Source: Bellilinea sp040754815 (GTDB lineage Bacteria > Chloroflexota > Anaerolineae > Anaerolineales > Anaerolineaceae). From it: 64,000 nucleotides of DNA. The stretch is from NCBI GenBank assembly GCA_040754815.1, contig JBFMBX010000004.1, positions 331,220 through 395,219 on the forward strand, written 5' to 3'. The notes under the pieces were generated by a model. The model worked only from the letters and a program-made list of their open reading frames with translations, ran no database searches and had not been told where the DNA came from. Of the stretch, positions 61,482 through 64,000 are shown one piece after another. How positions within the stretch are numbered: the first letter of the stretch is position 1; each line of letters opens with the position of its first letter. The position numbers and the translations under genes are program-made.

Positions 61482-62792
61482 TCAGGCAACCGAGAACAGA
61501 CGCATACGCACCTCATCCGATCTTTCGATGGCAATTCCGCGTTTACGGACATTCTCGGCCAGCGTCAAAATTGCCTGTGAAAGTTCTGCATTCTTATTTA
61601 CTCTCAACACAGGCTGTCCCAGCGCATCAGAACGTTGAGTCAATTCAGGATCATCCGGCAGGGTCACTGTCACGGCATGTTTGAGCCGTTCGGCAATTTT
61701 TTCTTCGGTGATCGGGCTGTCAGGATTGAACCGGTTGACGACCATCGCAACCCGGTCGCGCGACATCCCAAAAGCATCCCACAAATCCAAAAACAGGCGT
61801 GTATTCCGGATGGCATTAATTTGCTGCGAAGTGACCAGCACCACCACCTCGGCGGCATCCAGAGCAGCCAGCACGGGATCGGAAATGAATGAATCTGTGT
61901 TGACAATGATGTAATCGTAATAGCGGCGTAAAAATTCCAGAATTCGGGTGAAATTTTCACCGCTAATTTTCTCCGCAAATTCGGGGCGCGGTGGAGCAGG
62001 TAAAATGTATAAACCGGTAGCGCGATTCAACAGCATAACACTTTCAATCAGTTGCAAGTCCAGATCGTAAAGACGAGGAACTAAATCGAGGATGGAAAGT
62101 TGACCCAATTCGTTGAAAAACAGATGCACATCCCCAAATTGCATACTGCCGTCCACCAGCACCACCCTGGCATCGTGATCGATATCCATCAACGCCAGTG
62201 CAAGATTGGCTGCAATAGTAGTCGTTCCCACCCCGCCCTTAGGGCTGTATACCGTAATGACCTGACCATTTGCACCTCTGCCGGACATTGGGACGGGACT
62301 TATTCCACCCGGCCCAAGTGCAGGAGCACTGATCTTTTGACGCTCCGAACGGGCCAGCGCAGCGGCGCGGTGCAACACATCGGATAATTCCTTAAGAGAA
62401 ACTTCATGGGTGATAAAATCGCACGCTCCTGTGCGAATCGCCTGTAAAACAATATCGGTGTAATTATCCTGAGAAATGAGCACAACCTGTGTACCGGGAA
62501 AATCCTTCCGAATGATTTCGGTGAGTTTTATCCCGTTCATATCAGCCAGATTGTATTCAATCAGAGCCACTTCTGGTTTCAAGTCCCGTATGGCCTCCAC
62601 CGCCTCCTGAGCAGACATACAGGAATTCACCAGATCAATATCATCAATCAAACTTATCGTTTTTTGTAAATGTTTGATCATCTGTGGGATATTTTCAACC
62701 AATATCACAGAAATCAGGTTTAAATCACCTTGCATACCCACCTCCCGCTGTCCGGAGCCGTCATTTTTTATTTCATTCATCAATTTGTCCAT
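61482..62792 (-). CDS. CpaE/TadZ-like ATPase with atypical receiver domain
   Basis: A 436-residue protein of the Flp/Tad pilus-localisation type. Residues 25-145 have a receiver fold, but the acidic pair is Glu33-Asn34, the phospho-acceptor is Glu79 (LIEYNLADM), and the conserved lysine is His129, so it cannot be phosphorylated normally. Residues 175-400 are a ParA/MinD ATPase with the deviant P-loop KGGVGTTT (185-192), which retains the first lysine and lacks the second, as in many CpaE proteins. It likely positions a pilus or secretion machine at a pole or focus. No tad or pil gene is in the window. GGGGG stands 6 bases before the ATG, with a promoter at 62822-62850. Confidence 0.88.
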   Translation of the reverse strand: MDKLMNEIKNDGSGQREVGMQGDLNLISVILVENIPQMIKHLQKTISLIDDIDLVNSCMSAQEAVEAIRDLKPEVALIEYNLADMNGIKLTEIIRKDFPGTQVVLISQDNYTDIVLQAIRTGACDFITHEVSLKELSDVLHRAAALARSERQKISAPALGPGGISPVPMSGRGANGQVITVYSPKGGVGTTTIAANLALALMDIDHDARVVLVDGSMQFGDVHLFFNELGQLSILDLVPRLYDLDLQLIESVMLLNRATGLYILPAPPRPEFAEKISGENFTRILEFLRRYYDYIIVNTDSFISDPVLAALDAAEVVVLVTSQQINAIRNTRLFLDLWDAFGMSRDRVAMVVNRFNPDSPITEEKIAERLKHAVTVTLPDDPELTQRSDALGQPVLRVNKNAELSQAILTLAENVRKRGIAIERSDEVRMRLFSVA

Positions 62793-62821
62793 GCTGCACC
62801 CCCTTTATAAAAATCATAACC

Positions 62822-62850
62822 ATTATACAAACAAAGATATAAGAAAACAA
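62822..62850 (-). promoter_or_regulatory. Promoter of the CpaE-like gene
   Basis: Minus strand TTGTTT (62845-62850), 17-base spacer and TATAAT (62822-62827), about 30 bases before the ATG. It lies in a very A+T-rich divergent gap. Confidence 0.65.
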
Positions 62851-62937
62851 CGGATAACCGGGCGAGATTAAGAAATTTATAAATAATTTTACGGGTAATA
62901 ATAATTATAATATTGTAAGTTGATTTACTTCAATTCG

Positions 62938-62969
62938 TGGGATTGAATCCCATTATTTTTGTGTATAAT
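62938..62969 (+). promoter_or_regulatory. Promoter with palindromic candidate operator before the coiled-coil gene
   Basis: TATAAT at 62964-62969 lies 18 bases before the ATG at 62988. The 15-base perfect palindrome TGGGATTGAATCCCA (62938-62952) covers the place of the -35 box (TTGAAT at 62943-62948, 15-base spacer). A repressor bound there would block the polymerase. Confidence 0.5.
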
Positions 62970-62987
62970 GAAAAAGGGGGATTTACA

Positions 62988-63899
62988 ATGAACACCCTCC
63001 ACAATCCAGATTTATCTGAATTTATTGACCCAGTCAGCGAGCAAGGGCAGAGGGCAGCCGTGAGTAATTTATCTGATATTCAAAGCCTTGATCCTGAAAC
63101 CGACCTGATTGAATCTTCGACTCCCGCGCCGGAAGTTTCATCAGATTTCTCCAATACATCTGTCGAGGTAGATAAAACTACCACCAAGGATGTGAGTTCT
63201 TCCGAAGGCGATTCTGCCCCGATAGCAGGGGGGGAGAAAAACTGGCTAAAAATTCGACTTCAAAAGGTTACCGACCTGGTCGAGGAGTGGAAACACCTGC
63301 GTAGTGAAATTAAGGCCTTCCCCGCCCGCGTAAATGAGCGGATGAAAGAAATTGAAAACCACTTTATGGTTTACCGGTTGACCTTTGCCGGCTTGACCTA
63401 CAAGGCACCTCGCATTGAAGAAGAAATCCATGAAGTTTATTCTCAAATTGTTGAACAGATACCCCTGCTTGAAGAACGAACTAAAAAACGACCCCTGATT
63501 TTTCGCAATTTACAAACCTTACGCGAGTTAAATCAAGACTGGTTAAGCATTTTAGAAAAACAAGAGCATTTGATCGGTCTGCTTCAGAAAGCCCCTCGCG
63601 GCATGGATTTTTATAATCGGATGCAAATCATCCGCGAGCAGCGCCGGCAGGAAGAACTTCGTCAAAAAGAAAATCAGCAGCGAATTGAAGCGGCCTACGA
63701 ATCCCTCAAAAAAGCATTAAGCTACGTAGAACATCAATGCCGTGATGATGAACCTATCATCTTTGGCAGTGAGGTGCTGACTCTCGAAGATGCACAAAAA
63801 GTCTGGAATGAGCACATCACCGAAATTCTAACCATGAAAGATCTTAAAAATGCAAGTGTGGAAACGGTGCTCGCCAGGGCTTTCACAAGAAAGGATTAG
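62988..63899 (+). CDS. Unknown coiled-coil protein
   Basis: A 303-residue soluble protein I do not recognise. Residues 1-85 are acidic and low in structure, rich in Ser, Asp and Pro. Residues about 90-270 are highly charged helices, with stretches such as EWKHLRSEIKAFPARVNERM and EQRRQEELRQKENQQRI that look like coiled coil. The C-terminal 30 residues are less charged. There is no signal peptide, membrane helix or known motif. The ATG at 62988 follows GGGGG; a frame from 62937 would start inside the palindrome and promoter. It is divergent from the CpaE-like ATPase and may share regulation with it; a structural or scaffolding role is only a guess. Confidence 0.75.
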   Translation: MNTLHNPDLSEFIDPVSEQGQRAAVSNLSDIQSLDPETDLIESSTPAPEVSSDFSNTSVEVDKTTTKDVSSSEGDSAPIAGGEKNWLKIRLQKVTDLVEEWKHLRSEIKAFPARVNERMKEIENHFMVYRLTFAGLTYKAPRIEEEIHEVYSQIVEQIPLLEERTKKRPLIFRNLQTLRELNQDWLSILEKQEHLIGLLQKAPRGMDFYNRMQIIREQRRQEELRQKENQQRIEAAYESLKKALSYVEHQCRDDEPIIFGSEVLTLEDAQKVWNEHITEILTMKDLKNASVETVLARAFTRKD

Positions 63900-64000
63900 T
63901 AGACTTAACAATCAAGTGCAACGCAACCTTTGGGTGAGCAGAAAGGAAACGGCGGGCTTTGGCGATATTTGCCCAACCATGGCGCAGACAAAGTCCAATC
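63900..64000. other. Right-edge stretch with an open minus-strand frame
   Basis: No complete gene. The minus strand is open from 63999 to a TGA at 63883-63885 (38 codons), overlapping the end of the coiled-coil gene. The encoded FLSAHPKVALHLIV faintly recalls the IS630-type DDE transposase region around a wL..HPkv.lh..P motif, which would make this the edge of a degenerate transposase. The evidence is too thin to call a mobile element. Confidence 0.2.

Noticed and set aside
1..64000. tRNA, rRNA, CRISPR arrays, intact insertion sequences or phage genes
   Set aside because: No cloverleaf-like intergenic segment, spaced direct-repeat array, terminal inverted repeats with transposase, or phage structural gene was seen; gaps between genes are too short to hold most of these.

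Overview
The window looks like a chromosomal segment of a Chloroflexota bacterium, most likely class Anaerolineae. The pointers are two large polytopic proteins with the YYYFG signature of the Chloroflexi/archaeal DUF2298 (Chlor_Arch_YYY) family, a nearby TIGR03663-like membrane protein, an amylolytic ABC-transporter operon full of lipoproteins, and a serine hydroxymethyltransferase fused to glycine-cleavage T protein. Base composition is near 50% G+C by eye. No tRNA, rRNA, CRISPR array or intact insertion sequence is visible. Coding density is very high: no gap between genes exceeds about 200 bases.

Layout. 1-1353: the start of a membrane protein cut by the left edge, then an M29 aminopeptidase (both minus). 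1486-6969 (plus): a monoacylglycerol-lipase-like hydrolase, the SHMT-GcvT fusion behind a strong promoter and a structured leader, and a PLP aminotransferase. 7055-8779 (minus): a TGS-uridine kinase. 8936-22616 (minus): an alpha-glucan utilisation operon, read as ROK repressor, maltose-type binding protein, two permeases, two GH13 amylases (one cytoplasmic, one lipoprotein), an unusual membrane glycosyltransferase/beta-propeller fusion and a GH57 lipoprotein. No transport ATPase is present, so it must be supplied from elsewhere. 22762-27873 is a mixed block: LipM-like octanoyltransferase, DUF4230 protein, orphan PhnD-like lipoprotein, SanA/YdcF-like protein, HD-domain protein, and a TIM-barrel/SnoaL protein.

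27877-38544 (minus) holds the type II topoisomerase A subunit, rpoC (with no rpoB beside it) and a very large sensor kinase. 38599-55423 (minus) is a near-continuous operon: three or four giant polytopic glycosyltransferase-like proteins, a DUF952 protein, cytidylate kinase, two signalling kinases and a secernin-like C69 peptidase. 55516-61385 (minus) runs lepA, a UPF0104 flippase-like protein, a CDP-paratose-epimerase-like SDR, a GT4 glycosyltransferase and a methyltransferase. Together the last two blocks look like a surface-glycan or lipid-glycan assembly locus. 61482-62792 (minus) is a CpaE/TadZ-like ATPase with a degenerate receiver, divergent from an unknown coiled-coil protein (62988-63899, plus).

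The most interesting candidates for undescribed biology are the membrane glycosyltransferase locus with paired DUF2298 proteins (43-55 kb), the glycosyltransferase/propeller fusion inside the starch operon (12-14 kb), and the SHMT-GcvT fusion with its leader (2.4-5.6 kb). Promoters with a consensus -10 box directly before the start codon recur (lipM, lepA, ROK gene), suggesting some leaderless or near-leaderless transcripts. All assignments come from reading the sequence and remembered family signatures; no search was run.
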